A DNA stretch of 64,000 nt, from contig CANLMI010000002.1 of assembly GCA_947492375.1 (NCBI GenBank), positions 62,001 through 126,000 on the forward strand, given 5' to 3'. Source of the stretch: an uncultured Kordiimonas sp. Its GTDB lineage: Bacteria; Pseudomonadota; Alphaproteobacteria; Sphingomonadales; Kordiimonadaceae. The notes beneath the pieces are model-generated. The model had not been told where the DNA came from and ran no database searches. It saw nothing but the letters and a program-made list of their open reading frames with translations. Made by a program: the position numbers and the translations under genes. This document shows positions 27,714 to 38,087 of this stretch, one piece after another (position 1 is the first letter of the stretch; each line of letters opens with the position of its first letter).

Positions 27714-29066
27714 GTGCGATATTTAACAGTTTTATTTTGGTGTCTCTGTTTTTCTTTAAATGCAAATGCTGACAAAGAAATATATCCAGAATCGATAATT
27801 ATTGATATTGATAATCATATCATTGAACGCTGGCAAAGAAACGAACCTGGCGGAGGCGTAGTTATAATTGAAAACGGCGAGATAATTTACGAGAACTATC
27901 GAGGCCTCAGTAATATACAACAAAAAACACTTTTCACTGACGACACTATTATCCAATATGCATCTGTTACCAAACGTTTTACAGCTGCAGCAATTTTGAA
28001 ACTAGTTGCGAAAAATAAACTTAAACTCGATAAAAAAATTGGCCAATACTTACCATCACTTGATAAGAAATTTAACAAGATAACTGTTCGGCATCTTTTA
28101 ACGCATAGTAGCGGTATACCGTCTCTATTTGAAGGCGACTCAAGCTATAATTACTCAACCAAAGAAAACTTAGAACAAATAAATACTCTGGGGTTACAGT
28201 TCGAACCAGGGACAAACTCTTCCTATAGTAATAATGGGTACACTGTTCTAGGGGCAATTCTAGAGCAACAAACAGGCAAAGCGTGGCATGAGGTAATCAA
28301 GGAATATATCGCGCCCACTAAAAACTATAAAAGCATTCAGTATTTGGGGGATTACCTAAACAGCAATAATCTACCTGCTGTAGGATATTATGAAGAACAC
28401 GACGGCTACCCAATAGCACATATGAAATCACCTGGAATATTACATGCTAATGGTGGGCTCGCTGGTACTACAAAAGATTTAGCTTTATGGGTATATGCTT
28501 TTCATAATAGCGATATACTTTCACCCGCTATGTTAACAATTGCTCATGAAAAACAAGCACTTCCAAATGGCAACATAGGCTGGGCTGCAGGAATGTTCAG
28601 ATTTAATTATAAAGGCGTGGATGTTGTTGGCCATGACGGTAGCGTATCAGGCACCAACGCGTACACACTTTACATACCCAAAAATGATAGAGTTATTGTG
28701 ACGGCTAGTAATACACCACACGATGCACGTCATTTAGCATTCAAAGTACTATCACATTTCCTGAAAAAGCCCATCAAGAATTTCAAGCACCATGTTTTTG
28801 ATAGCGAACAACTGCAAGCTAACTTTGGCGCTTATAAATATAATAATGGAAATTTCGATCATTTTTTTATGAAAGATGAATCCCTCTTTATAAAAAGAGG
28901 TGATCAAACACCTGATAGATTATTATATGCTGGAAATGATATCTATTTTTTCAAAAGACGGAATCATTGGTTCCAGATTATAACTGATACAGCTGGGAAA
29001 AAAACTATGGCATTTCATCGCTTCGGCAATGCAAAAGCTATAGAAGCGAATAAATTTTCCAGATAA
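27714..29066 (+). CDS. Serine hydrolase, beta-lactamase/penicillin-binding fold, exported
   Basis: A protein of about 450 residues of the class C beta-lactamase-like family (Pfam Beta-lactamase). The SxxK motif is in YASVTKRFTAAAI, the YxN motif in YSNNGYTVLG and the HxG-type box in VGHDGSVSGT. A signal peptide (YLTVLFWCLCFSLNANA) predicts a periplasmic enzyme. A C-terminal domain (from about residue 360) resembles the extra beta domain of D-aminopeptidases and esterases. The start chosen is the GTG with GAGGGGGT 8 bases ahead; the ORF-track GTG lies inside that ribosome-binding region. Whether it acts on peptides, esters or beta-lactams cannot be told. Confidence 0.88.
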   Translation: MRYLTVLFWCLCFSLNANADKEIYPESIIIDIDNHIIERWQRNEPGGGVVIIENGEIIYENYRGLSNIQQKTLFTDDTIIQYASVTKRFTAAAILKLVAKNKLKLDKKIGQYLPSLDKKFNKITVRHLLTHSSGIPSLFEGDSSYNYSTKENLEQINTLGLQFEPGTNSSYSNNGYTVLGAILEQQTGKAWHEVIKEYIAPTKNYKSIQYLGDYLNSNNLPAVGYYEEHDGYPIAHMKSPGILHANGGLAGTTKDLALWVYAFHNSDILSPAMLTIAHEKQALPNGNIGWAAGMFRFNYKGVDVVGHDGSVSGTNAYTLYIPKNDRVIVTASNTPHDARHLAFKVLSHFLKKPIKNFKHHVFDSEQLQANFGAYKYNNGNFDHFFMKDESLFIKRGDQTPDRLLYAGNDIYFFKRRNHWFQIITDTAGKKTMAFHRFGNAKAIEANKFSR

Positions 29067-29067
29067 C

Positions 29068-31698
29068 TCAATATCCTAAATTTGGGCTGAGCCATTTCTC
29101 GGCTTGCTCAATGCTCACACCGCGGCGTTTGGCGTAATCCTCAACCTGATCCTTGTTCACCTTGCCAACGCCAAAATATTTGGCTTCAGGGTGGCTGAAA
29201 TAATAACCGGAAACAGCGGCTGTTGGTGTCATCGCAAAACTTTCCGTTAACTCAACACCCGTATTTTCCTGTGCGTTCAACAGATCAAACAAGGCTGGTT
29301 TTTCTGAATGATCAGGGCAGGCGGGGTAACCCGGTGCTGGGCGAATGCCCTTGTACCGCTCTTTGATAAGTTCTTCGTTATCTAGTGCCTCATCAGTTGC
29401 ATAGCCCCAGAATTCCTTCCGTACACGTTCATGCATATGTTCTGCAAACGCTTCCGCCAAACGATCTGCGAGCGCTTTGATCATGATCTCATTATAATCA
29501 TCGTGTGCTGCCTTAAAACGTGCAACATGTTCATCAATACCGTGCCCTGCGGTCACGACAAAGCCCCCCATCCAGTCAGGCTTGCCATCAACGGGACTAA
29601 CAAAATCAGCGAGGCAATCATTGGTGCGGCCAGCACGTTTTTCAATTTGCTGCCTTAGGCAGTGGATCGTTCCCTTGATATTGTCGCCGCCACTCTCGCC
29701 AAACAGGATGATATCATCCCCGTCTCGCGCAGCAGGCCAAAAACCAATCACGCCCTTTGCGGTTAACCATTTCTCGTCAACAATCTGCTTAAGCATTGCC
29801 TGCGCGTCTTTAAATAAACTACGGGCGCTTTCACCCACGACATCATCATCAAGGATTTGCGGATATTTGCCTGCCAGCTCCCATGTGCGGAAAAATGGTG
29901 TCCAGTCGATACGCTCCACGAGCTTTTCGAGCGGGTAATCATCAAATACTTTTGTACCTGTAAACAGCGGTTCGCTTGGTGTATGATCAATAAAATCAAC
30001 ATTGGCGGCATTTTCCCGCGCAGTTTCAATCGACACCAATCGATCGCTTTTGGGTTTAGCTAAGCGTTTTTCACGAATATCATCATATTCGGTTTTAATA
30101 CCCGTGACATACCCTGTCTTCATCTCATCAGACATCAAGGTACTCGCCACACCAACGGCGCGGGATGCATCAAGCACATGAATAGCAGGCCCCGAATAAT
30201 TGGGTGCGATTTTCACCGCTGTATGCACGCGGCTAGTGGTCGCGCCGCCGATCAAAAGCGGCATTGCCATGCCCTTACGCTCCATCTCTGCCGCAACAGT
30301 TACCATTTCATCCAGCGACGGTGTGATCAGGCCTGAAAGGCCGATGATATCAGCACCGTGATCATTCGCAGCCTTAAGAATATCGGCCCACGGCACCATA
30401 ACACCGAGGTCGATGACCTCGTAATTATTACATTGCAAGACAACCCCGACGATGTTTTTACCGATATCATGTACATCACCCTTAACGGTTGCCATGATGA
30501 TCTTGCCTTTGGCTCTCGAGCCCTCTTCCTTCTCCGCCTCGATATAAGGCTGGAGATACGCAACAGATTGTTTCATCACCCGCGCGGATTTCACCACCTG
30601 CGGCAGAAACATTTGGCCAGAACCAAACAAGTCCCCCACTGTGTTCATACCGTCCATCAAGGGGCCTTCAATAACCTGAATAGGGCGGTCGAATTTTTGG
30701 CGAACTTCTTCCGTGTCTGCAACAATATAGTCGGCGATACCCTTTACAAGCGCATGTTCGATACGTTTCTCAACAGGTTTTTCACGCCACGAAAGGTCTT
30801 CAACACGCTTTTTACCGCCCTGCCCTTTAAACTCTTCAGCGATATCCAACAAGCGCTCGGTTGCATCTGCGCGGCGGTTCAGGATAACATCCTCCACACG
30901 CTCTTTAAGCTCAGCAGGAATATCGGAATACACCGTTAGCTGGCCCGCGTTTACAATGCCCATATCCATACCGGCCTTAATCGCGTGATAAAGGAAGACA
31001 CTGTGCATTGCCTCGCGAACCGGGTTATTACCGCGGAATGAGAATGAAATATTGGAAACGCCGCCAGACACCTTGGCATGCGGCAGGTGTGTTTTGATCA
31101 ACCGCGTTGCTTCGATGAAATCAACACCGTAATTATCATGCTCTTCAATCCCGGTCGCCACAGCGAAAATATTTGGGTCAAAGATAATATCCTCAGGCGG
31201 AAAACCAACCTTGTTAACGAGCACATCATAACTGCGTTTACAAATTTCAAACTTACGCTCGATGCTATCGGCTTGTCCGTTTTCGTCAAACGCCATCACG
31301 ACAACAGCAGCGCCGTAACGCATAATCTGTTTCGCTTGCGATACGAAAGATTCTTCACCTTCCTTAAGGCTGATCGAGTTAACCACCGCCTTGCCTTGCA
31401 CGCATTTAAGGCCAGCCTCAATCACAGTCCATTTCGAACTATCTATCATGATGGGAACACGCGCAATATCAGGCTCGGACGCGATAAGTTTCAGGAATTT
31501 TTCCATCGCTGCCTCGGCGTCCAGCATCGCATCATCCATGTTGATATCGATGATTTGCGCACCGCCTTCTACCTGATGGCGGGCGACCGAAATCGCTTCC
31601 TCGTAATTTTCTTCAAAGATCAGTTTTTTGAACTTGGCCGAACCCGCAACATTGGTTCGCTCGCCAACATTAATAAACTGTGCGATAGGTTTATTCAT
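29068..31698 (-). CDS. metH: Methionine synthase, pterin/cobalamin/activation domains (split MetH, part 2)
   Basis: An 876-residue protein with the last three modules of cobalamin-dependent methionine synthase. The pterin-binding domain starts at [12 protein letters not shown]. The B12 cap and Rossmann domains carry the DxHxxG motif ([18 protein letters not shown]). The SAM-dependent reactivation domain has [15 protein letters not shown] near the end. It transfers the methyl group of methyl-THF through cobalamin to homocysteine together with the separately encoded homocysteine domain. It starts 5 bases after that gene. The break is at a natural domain boundary, so this is a split gene and not a frameshift. 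Confidence 0.96.
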   Translation of the reverse strand: MNKPIAQFINVGERTNVAGSAKFKKLIFEENYEEAISVARHQVEGGAQIIDINMDDAMLDAEAAMEKFLKLIASEPDIARVPIMIDSSKWTVIEAGLKCVQGKAVVNSISLKEGEESFVSQAKQIMRYGAAVVVMAFDENGQADSIERKFEICKRSYDVLVNKVGFPPEDIIFDPNIFAVATGIEEHDNYGVDFIEATRLIKTHLPHAKVSGGVSNISFSFRGNNPVREAMHSVFLYHAIKAGMDMGIVNAGQLTVYSDIPAELKERVEDVILNRRADATERLLDIAEEFKGQGGKKRVEDLSWREKPVEKRIEHALVKGIADYIVADTEEVRQKFDRPIQVIEGPLMDGMNTVGDLFGSGQMFLPQVVKSARVMKQSVAYLQPYIEAEKEEGSRAKGKIIMATVKGDVHDIGKNIVGVVLQCNNYEVIDLGVMVPWADILKAANDHGADIIGLSGLITPSLDEMVTVAAEMERKGMAMPLLIGGATTSRVHTAVKIAPNYSGPAIHVLDASRAVGVASTLMSDEMKTGYVTGIKTEYDDIREKRLAKPKSDRLVSIETARENAANVDFIDHTPSEPLFTGTKVFDDYPLEKLVERIDWTPFFRTWELAGKYPQILDDDVVGESARSLFKDAQAMLKQIVDEKWLTAKGVIGFWPAARDGDDIILFGESGGDNIKGTIHCLRQQIEKRAGRTNDCLADFVSPVDGKPDWMGGFVVTAGHGIDEHVARFKAAHDDYNEIMIKALADRLAEAFAEHMHERVRKEFWGYATDEALDNEELIKERYKGIRPAPGYPACPDHSEKPALFDLLNAQENTGVELTESFAMTPTAAVSGYYFSHPEAKYFGVGKVNKDQVEDYAKRRGVSIEQAEKWLSPNLGY

Positions 31699-31703
31699 TT
31701 TTC

Positions 31704-32798
31704 TTACTCTGCTGGCGCTAGGCGGGTTTCAATCGGTTCTAAGCTGGCGATTTGAACCGGATCGATCCCCGAAAGCTTCATCATCGGTTCAAGCGTCGGG
31801 ATTTTACGCGGGCTCACACTTTTAACTTGCTCTGTAATCTCGCGGATATGATCCGGCGTCGTACCGCAGCAGCCGCCAACAATGTTTAAAAGCCCTTCAT
31901 CAGCCCAGCCCTTCAAATGGCCTGCCATTGTCTCAGGCGTTTCATCATATTCACCCATTTCATTGGGTAGACCCGCGTTTGGGAACACACATACATGCGT
32001 ATCGGCAATGCCCGCGATCGTAACAGCGTGGGAGCGAAGAAGGTCTGCTCCAAAGGCGCAGTTCAGCCCAACAGAAAATGGTTTCACATGACGAATACTA
32101 TGCCAGAAGGCTTCTATCGTTTGCCCCGACAGGTTACGACCTGACATATCAGTGATCGTGCATGACATCATCACAGGTAACCTGCGGCCAATTTCATCAA
32201 ACACTTCTTCAGTCGCAAAAATTGCGGCCTTCGCGTTCAATGTATCGAACACTGTTTCAATCAAAATAATATCGACACCGCCTTCAATCAAACCATCGAT
32301 TTGCTCTTTATAAGCTTCTTTCACTTCATCAAAACTGACAGAACGGTAACCCGGATTATTCACATCTGGTGAAACCGAGAGCGATTGGTTCATTGGCCCG
32401 ATTGAGCCTGCGACAAATCGGGGCTTTTCAGGTGTTTTCAATGTCCACTCATCCGCAACACGGCGCGCGAGTGCAGCGCCCGCCACATTAATCTCACGAG
32501 CATATTCCTGCATATCATAATCTGCCATTGAAATACGGGTCGCATTGAACGTATCGGTTTCAATGATGTCAGCGCCGGCGGCTAAAAATTCACCATGAAT
32601 TTTCCCGATGATATCTGGCTTGGTGATAACAAGCAGATCATTGTTGCCCTTAAGGTCGCTTGGCCAATCTGCGAAACGTTCGCCGCGATAATCAGCTTCT
32701 TCCAAGCCTTCTTTCTGGATCATTGTACCCATCGCACCATCAATGATAAGGATACGTTCTGCGGCCAATTCTTCTAATTTTTCTTGTGCTAAAGTCAT
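31704..32798 (-). CDS. metH: Methionine synthase, homocysteine-binding domain (split MetH, part 1)
   Basis: A protein of about 364 residues corresponding to the N-terminal barrel of MetH. It starts with [13 protein letters not shown] and ends in a short linker. The zinc-binding cysteines are in [11 protein letters not shown] and [11 protein letters not shown]. It activates homocysteine as a zinc thiolate. The ORF-track start overlaps metF by 53 bases; the ATG before TLAQEKL, with GGAAG ahead, leaves no overlap and is preferred. It acts with the downstream metH part 2. Confidence 0.94.
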   Translation of the reverse strand: MTLAQEKLEELAAERILIIDGAMGTMIQKEGLEEADYRGERFADWPSDLKGNNDLLVITKPDIIGKIHGEFLAAGADIIETDTFNATRISMADYDMQEYAREINVAGAALARRVADEWTLKTPEKPRFVAGSIGPMNQSLSVSPDVNNPGYRSVSFDEVKEAYKEQIDGLIEGGVDIILIETVFDTLNAKAAIFATEEVFDEIGRRLPVMMSCTITDMSGRNLSGQTIEAFWHSIRHVKPFSVGLNCAFGADLLRSHAVTIAGIADTHVCVFPNAGLPNEMGEYDETPETMAGHLKGWADEGLLNIVGGCCGTTPDHIREITEQVKSVSPRKIPTLEPMMKLSGIDPVQIASLEPIETRLAPAE

Positions 32799-32799
32799 A

Positions 32800-33726
32800 T
32801 TACGCTTCCGCCACGTCAGTACCGCGCAGACCAAGCATATGACAGATTGCATATGTCAGTTCAGCACGGTTTAATGTATAAAAATGGAAATCACGCACCC
32901 CGCCAGCATATAGCTGCTTGCACATTTCACCAGCAACGGTTGCTGCGACAAGGCTGCGCGTTTGTGGGCGTTCATCAAGCCCCTCGAACAGTTTATGTAA
33001 CCAGTCAGGTACGTTTGTTCCGCAAGAACCCGCAAATGATTTTAAGGTGTTAAAATTGGTCACTGGCAATATTCCCGGGATGATAGGAACATCGATACCG
33101 TATGACTGACAGTGGTCAAGAAAACGAAAATAGCTATCCGGTTCAAAGAAAAACTGCGTGATGGCCCGTGTGGCGCCAGCATCAACCTTGCGCTTAAGAT
33201 TTTCAAGGTCAGCAGCAAGGGTTGGGCTATCAGGGTGTTGCTCCGGGTATGCGGCAACAGAAATTTCAAAATCACTTGAAATGGAACGGATACCTTCAAC
33301 AAGTTCTGCCGCATTTTGATACCCCGAAGGGTGCGGTGTATATGGCTTACCAATCGTTGGAGGGTCGCCCCGCAACGCTACAATATGATCAACACCCGCG
33401 TCACGGTAAGCCCGGATAATACCATCCACTTCATTCCTACTCGCATCAACGCACGTCAGATGGGCCGCTGGTTTAAGCGATGTTTCGTCCAGTAAGCGCT
33501 TGACAGTTTTGTGCGTACGTTCACGTGTTGAACCACCAGCACCATATGTTACCGATACAAAGCTTGGATCAAGTGTTTCGAGCGTTTTGATTGACTGCCA
33601 TAATGTGTTTTCCATTTTTTCCGTTTTTGGCGGAAAAAACTCAAAGGATACATTCACGTCACCCAGCATATTAGAAAGCAAGCTTTTCGTGTGGTGTTTC
33701 CCGATAGGGTTTTGAATTGTTTGCAT
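32800..33726 (-). CDS. metF: Methylenetetrahydrofolate reductase
   Basis: A 308-residue FAD enzyme that makes 5-methyl-THF for MetH. Landmarks are [41 protein letters not shown] (FAD site) and [15 protein letters not shown]. The N-terminus has about 20 extra residues before the barrel; a second possible start is the Met before [10 protein letters not shown]. It lies 20 bases after the ArsR-methyltransferase gene and directly before metH part 1, so substrate and methyl acceptor enzymes are made together. Confidence 0.95.
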   Translation of the reverse strand: MQTIQNPIGKHHTKSLLSNMLGDVNVSFEFFPPKTEKMENTLWQSIKTLETLDPSFVSVTYGAGGSTRERTHKTVKRLLDETSLKPAAHLTCVDASRNEVDGIIRAYRDAGVDHIVALRGDPPTIGKPYTPHPSGYQNAAELVEGIRSISSDFEISVAAYPEQHPDSPTLAADLENLKRKVDAGATRAITQFFFEPDSYFRFLDHCQSYGIDVPIIPGILPVTNFNTLKSFAGSCGTNVPDWLHKLFEGLDERPQTRSLVAATVAGEMCKQLYAGGVRDFHFYTLNRAELTYAICHMLGLRGTDVAEA

Positions 33727-33746
33727 ATTATTTAACCTTACACACG

Positions 33747-34691
33747 TTATACTGCTTTGCGCGTTTCTGATTTTTCAAATGACCAGAGAACAATTGTTAG
33801 CTCACCACCATCGAGGTATTTAATTTGAGTAGCAACCAGCCCTGCCTTATCAGCCCAGCCTTTCATCTCATTTTCACTAAAACCGAGGCGACGATGTGCA
33901 TGTTCATTACGCAAAGATTCGCGGTCATGCGGGGCAAAATCAATAATCAACAGTTTTCCGCTCACACTCATGGCTTTGGAAGCCTCAATAATAGCTTTTT
34001 GAGGCTGATCGGCAAAATGCAACACCTGATGAAATATAACTAAGTCCTGACTGGCTTCACCAACTGGCAAATCATACATATCGCCTAATTGTACATGGCA
34101 GTTAGAGAGGTTTTTTGCAGCCAATTGACTTCTTGCAACACCTAACATCTCACGCGATACATCAACCCCGAGTGCTACATCCGCGTATGGGGCAAACAAT
34201 TCCAGCATCCGCCCTGTACCCGTACCAACATCGAGAATATTAAGGCCTTTACCGTCACCGACCATACCGAGTAAAGCCGTTTCAACTTCAGCCTCAGAGG
34301 CATAAAGCGATCTAATTTCATTCCAGCTATCTGCATTTTCACGAAAATAAATTTGTGCGCGTTCAAATCTTTGCGACCTGATATATTCAGCTGCCCTTAT
34401 ATCTTCACGGAGCAATTCGTCATTACGGTCTATAAAAGTAAACGTAAAATGGATAAATTTCCGAACAAGTTGACTATCGCACAAGCGATAGAAAACCTGT
34501 GTTCCTTCCTGCAATCTATCGATAAGCCCAGAATCACTTAAAAGCTTTAAATGTCGGGATACACGTGGCTGGCTCTGCCCAAGGATTTGCACAATTTCAC
34601 CCACCATCAACTCCCCCTCACCCAGTAAGGTCAGAATTCGCAAACGTGTAATTTCACCCGCAGCGCGAAGTGTTGAAAGCAGTTTTTCCAT
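33747..34691 (-). CDS. ArsR-family regulator fused to a SAM-dependent methyltransferase
   Basis: A 314-residue two-domain protein. Residues 1-100 are an ArsR wHTH (AGEITRLRILTLLGEGELMVGEIVQILGQSQPRVSRHLKLL) without obvious metal-binding cysteines. Residues about 140-310 are a class I methyltransferase (LNILDVGTGTGRMLELFA, the SAM motif I). It is the first gene of arsR-metF-metH. ArsR regulators of this kind in proteobacteria (SahR-like) sense SAM or SAH and control methionine genes; that role is inferred here from context. A palindromic site sits just upstream of its start codon, suggesting autoregulation. Confidence 0.9.
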   Translation of the reverse strand: MEKLLSTLRAAGEITRLRILTLLGEGELMVGEIVQILGQSQPRVSRHLKLLSDSGLIDRLQEGTQVFYRLCDSQLVRKFIHFTFTFIDRNDELLREDIRAAEYIRSQRFERAQIYFRENADSWNEIRSLYASEAEVETALLGMVGDGKGLNILDVGTGTGRMLELFAPYADVALGVDVSREMLGVARSQLAAKNLSNCHVQLGDMYDLPVGEASQDLVIFHQVLHFADQPQKAIIEASKAMSVSGKLLIIDFAPHDRESLRNEHAHRRLGFSENEMKGWADKAGLVATQIKYLDGGELTIVLWSFEKSETRKAV

Positions 34692-34703
34692 AGTACCTTT
34701 TCC

Positions 34704-34738
34704 TATAAAGAATTCTTAATATAAAGAATTCTTTATAT
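34704..34738. promoter_or_regulatory. Tandem palindromic operator upstream of arsR-metF-metH
   Basis: ATATAAAGAATTCTTTATAT (34719-34738) is a perfect 20-base palindrome. A second copy of its core (TATAAAGAATTCTTA, 34704-34718) is next to it, nearer the start codon, and a further partial copy (GTAAAGAATA) lies at about 34741. This is the classic look of an ArsR-dimer operator, located 13-48 bases before the arsR-methyltransferase start. Confidence 0.7.
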
Positions 34739-34902
34739 ATGTAAAGAATAATATTCCAAATCCGCTCATTTGATTGTGATATCAAATCCAAAACTTTTGG
34801 TATGAATATCTATTTCATAAGGTTATGGTCTGCCGCAATAGGGAAATAAGTTACGTACTGAATATTACAGATAGTATAAAATAAAAAAACTATGAGAAAA
34901 TA

Positions 34903-35655
34903 ATGACTATGAAATCGCCTCTTAAGTTGATAGCCATTGCGGTGTTGGCATCTATGACATCTGCTTGCGCAACAACAAACACAGACCCCGAAGTCAACGA
35001 TCCTTATGAAAACACAAACAGAGCAATCTGGAAATTCAACCGCGTCGTTGACAAAGCAGTAACACGTCCCGTTTCTACTGTATATAGAACGCTTATCCCT
35101 GAGCAACCCCGTAAAGGTATCTCTAATGTCTATCGAAACCTAGGGGAACCATGGAGTTTCGTGAATAATATTTTACAAGGTGAACTGGGTGATGCCGGCA
35201 CCACACTTGGCAGGTTTCTTATCAACACAACACTTGGCCTTGGTGGCTTATTCAAAGTGTCGGATAAGATGGGCATCAAATATCAAAGCGAAGACTTTGG
35301 TCAAACCCTTGCAGTATGGGGCGTGAATGAAGGCCCATACCTCGTTCTTCCATTCCTTGGACCATCGAATGGCCGAGATGCGCTGGGTTCGGTTGGAGAT
35401 TTCGTAGCGGAACCGGTGAATATTGGTATTGATCAGCTTGATGAAAAAGGTTTACTTCTCGCCAAACTATCACTTGGAGTGATCGAAGCACGAGCACGAT
35501 TACATTCCACTATCGAAGGCCTGTATAAGGAAAATGACCCTTATGTATTTGCACGAGCGGCTTATCGTCAGCAACGCAACTTCCAAATTAGAAACGGTGA
35601 ACGCGTTACATCAGAAGAAGATGACCTTTTCGATACATTAGAAGATGATGAATAA
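34903..35655 (+). CDS. mlaA: MlaA/VacJ-family outer-membrane lipoprotein
   Basis: A 250-residue lipoprotein. Signal peptide with lipobox TSACA, followed by the family signature NDPYENTNRAIWKFNRVVDKAV, then NVYRNLGEPWSFVNNILQGE and the hydrophobic GDAGTTLGRFLINTTLGLGGLF and GPYLVLPFLGPSNGRDALG. MlaA removes mislocalised phospholipids from the outer leaflet and feeds them to the Mla pathway. The other mla genes are not in the window. A strong terminator follows. Confidence 0.95.
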   Translation: MTMKSPLKLIAIAVLASMTSACATTNTDPEVNDPYENTNRAIWKFNRVVDKAVTRPVSTVYRTLIPEQPRKGISNVYRNLGEPWSFVNNILQGELGDAGTTLGRFLINTTLGLGGLFKVSDKMGIKYQSEDFGQTLAVWGVNEGPYLVLPFLGPSNGRDALGSVGDFVAEPVNIGIDQLDEKGLLLAKLSLGVIEARARLHSTIEGLYKENDPYVFARAAYRQQRNFQIRNGERVTSEEDDLFDTLEDDE

Positions 35656-35678
35656 AATAGGTTTTAAAACACCTCAAC

Positions 35679-35706
35679 AAAAAAGGAGCCAACTGGCTCC
35701 TTTTTT
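35679..35706. terminator. Bidirectional terminator between mlaA and ettA
   Basis: A6-GGAGCC-AACT-GGCTCC-T6: a perfect GC stem with flanking A/T runs, functional on both strands. It separates the convergent mlaA and ettA. Confidence 0.95.
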
Positions 35707-35738
35707 AGTACCTGAAACAATGAACACAGTGAATGGTA

Positions 35739-37409
35739 TTAGCGTTCAAACTTACGGAATTTAATTCGATGTGGCTGATCAGCATCCGCCCCAAGGCGGC
35801 GCTTTTTATCTTCTTCATAATCAGCGTAATTACCTTCAAACCATTCCACATGGCTATCACCTTCAAACGCTAGAATATGAGTAGCAATACGGTCCAGGAA
35901 GAAACGATCGTGGCTGATCACTACAGCACAGCCTGCAAAATTCTCAAGCGCTTCTTCAAGCGCAGACAGAGTTTCCACATCCAGGTCGTTTGTTGGTTCA
36001 TCAAGTAAAAGTACGTTACCGCCTTCTTTCAACATTTTTGCCAAGTGAACCCGGTTACGTTCACCGCCAGACAACAGGCCTACCTTTTTCTGCTGATCTG
36101 TACCTTTAAAGTTAAAAGCGCCAACATATGCGCGGGTATTAACTTCGCTTTTTCCAAAATAGAAAATATCGTGGCCGCCGGAAACTTCTTCCCACACATT
36201 TTTATTAGCATCTAATGCATCACGTGATTGATCAACATAGCCTAATTGAACAGTGTCACCGACTTCCATTTCACCAGCATCAGGGGTTTCCTGACCCGTT
36301 ATCATTCTAAATAATGTTGTTTTACCCGCGCCGTTCGGGCCAATCACACCCACGATGCCTCCCGGCGGTAATGTAAACTCCAGATTTTCAAATAAAAGCT
36401 TATCACCAAATGCCTTGCTGATACCGCGCGCTTCGATCACTTTACCACCAAGACGTTCCGGTGGCTGAATTTTAATCTGTGCAGGACCTGCGGCAAAATC
36501 CTTGCTGGCATTAAGAAGCTCGTCATATGCCTTAATACGCGCTTTTGACTTGGCCTGCCGTGCTTTCGGGCTTTGTCTAATCCACTGAAGTTCAGCATCC
36601 AATGCCTTTTGACGTGACTTCTCTGTACGCTCTTCCTGCGACATTCTCTTGGATTTTGCTTCTAACCAAGCTGAATAATTCCCTTCGAAAGGGATACCTT
36701 GGCCGCGGTCAAGTTCAAGCACCCAACCAACAACATTATCAAGGAAATAACGATCGTGGGTTACAAGGATTACACATCCTTTATAGTCCTGAAGATATCG
36801 CTCTAACCAAGCAACAGTTTCAGCATCTAAATGGTTTGTTGGCTCATCCAACAATAACATCTCTGGCTTTTCTAAAAGCAGCTTACAAAGTGCAACCCGC
36901 CGTTTTTCACCGCCAGAGAGTTTATCAACAGTCCAATCACCCTGGGGGCAACGAAGGGCATCCATCGCCACCTCAGCTTGCCCTTGAAGGTCCCAGGCGT
37001 CTGCCGCATCAATTTGTTCCTGAAGTTCGCCCATCTTAGTGAGCAGATCCATATTTTCTGGATCCATACCATAATCGCCAGCAACCTGATTAAACTCATC
37101 AACAATTGACTGCATTTTTGCAAGGCCGAGCATAACATTGCCCATTACGTCCAGGCTTTCATCAAGTTCTGGTTCCTGAGGCAAATAACCTACCCGAACA
37201 CCATCAGCAGCCCAGGCTTCACCACCAAACTCAGGGTCATAACCAGCCATAATCTTCATTAATGTCGACTTACCAGCACCGTTTTGACCAATAATAGCAA
37301 TCTTGGCATCAGGTAAGAAATTAAGAGAAACGCCGTTCAGAATTTGCTTACCACCCGGATATGATTTGGTAAGGCGCTGCATCTGATAAACATATTGATA
37401 TGCGGCCAT
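35739..37409 (-). CDS. ettA: Energy-dependent translational throttle protein EttA (ABC-F)
   Basis: A 556-residue soluble ABC-F ATPase with two nucleotide-binding domains. Walker A motifs are GQNGAGKSTLMKI and GPNGAGKTTLFRM, with ABC signatures LSGGEKRRVAL and LSGGERNRVHL and Walker B/switch regions LLLDEPTNHLD and LLLDEPTNDLD. The inter-domain linker contains the tRNA-interaction motif region. EttA binds the ribosomal E site and gates translation according to the ADP/ATP ratio. The length is exactly that of the family. It is a monocistronic minus-strand gene. Confidence 0.96.
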   Translation of the reverse strand: MAAYQYVYQMQRLTKSYPGGKQILNGVSLNFLPDAKIAIIGQNGAGKSTLMKIMAGYDPEFGGEAWAADGVRVGYLPQEPELDESLDVMGNVMLGLAKMQSIVDEFNQVAGDYGMDPENMDLLTKMGELQEQIDAADAWDLQGQAEVAMDALRCPQGDWTVDKLSGGEKRRVALCKLLLEKPEMLLLDEPTNHLDAETVAWLERYLQDYKGCVILVTHDRYFLDNVVGWVLELDRGQGIPFEGNYSAWLEAKSKRMSQEERTEKSRQKALDAELQWIRQSPKARQAKSKARIKAYDELLNASKDFAAGPAQIKIQPPERLGGKVIEARGISKAFGDKLLFENLEFTLPPGGIVGVIGPNGAGKTTLFRMITGQETPDAGEMEVGDTVQLGYVDQSRDALDANKNVWEEVSGGHDIFYFGKSEVNTRAYVGAFNFKGTDQQKKVGLLSGGERNRVHLAKMLKEGGNVLLLDEPTNDLDVETLSALEEALENFAGCAVVISHDRFFLDRIATHILAFEGDSHVEWFEGNYADYEEDKKRRLGADADQPHRIKFRKFER

Positions 37410-37570
37410 GGCTAGTTTGTCCTTATTTATAGAATATATTAAATTATACGGTCACGTGATGACCTTAAATTACGCCATGTGTTACAGGAGAAAATCGTCA
37501 GGAGCAAGCAGAGACATATAATGCTTAACAACAAACTCACTAACTAAGAATAAAAGTCTACAAACAGAAA

Positions 37571-37972
37571 TTACTCTGAAAATTTGTCAAACTTCGGCAA
37601 GCCATCTTCTTCAATATGCAACCATTCCAGCTTTGTTTTAGTATATACATGTGCTTCGGGTTTTAGAGTATCAGCTTCTTTAATAAAACCAATATGCAGA
37701 TGAATTTCCTCTGGCCATGCTTCGCCTTCAAAAGCGACCGAACTACCACAGGCCGAGCAGAAATACCGGGTGGCACCGGGGCTGGATTTATATTCGCATA
37801 GAACATCACCCCGCAATTTTACAGAAGCAAAGTCAAAACCTGCATAAGTCGTATATGCAGCACCAGATACTCTGCGGCAACTTGGGCAATGACAGTTGCC
37901 AACCCATTTAGGTTCAGAAAAAATCTCAGCAGTGATAGCACCGCAAAGGCATTTACCTGTATAATTCACCAC
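37571..37972 (-). CDS. GFA-family (glutathione-dependent formaldehyde-activating-like) protein
   Basis: A 133-residue zinc protein with the GFA cysteine set: GKCLCGAI near the N-terminus, CHCPSCRRVSGAAY, and FCSACGSSVAFEGEAWP. The C-terminus EAHVYTKTKLEWLHIEEDGLPKF is also typical. The start appears to be GTG with AAGGGGG upstream; no ATG is available. Most family members are uncharacterised beyond metal binding. Confidence 0.88.
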   Translation of the reverse strand: MVNYTGKCLCGAITAEIFSEPKWVGNCHCPSCRRVSGAAYTTYAGFDFASVKLRGDVLCEYKSSPGATRYFCSACGSSVAFEGEAWPEEIHLHIGFIKEADTLKPEAHVYTKTKLEWLHIEEDGLPKFDKFSE

Positions 37973-38087
37973 TTTAATTCCCCCTTATTACAGCCACCTT
38001 TACGATCAATTACGATAGATGGAGATGGCTAGAAAATGCAAGCCGCCGCTTAAAAATGTGATCAAGCGACAGCATTGCTTTTGTAGG

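Noticed and set aside
30358-30939. 193-residue plus-strand ORF inside metH part 2
   Set aside because: Antisense to conserved cobalamin-domain codons; no ribosome-binding site and no recognisable motif. The same applies to 31078-31755.
29068-32852. Frameshifted or broken metH
   Set aside because: Each part has an intact reading frame, start and complete domains, and the break is at a known domain boundary, so a natural split is the better reading.
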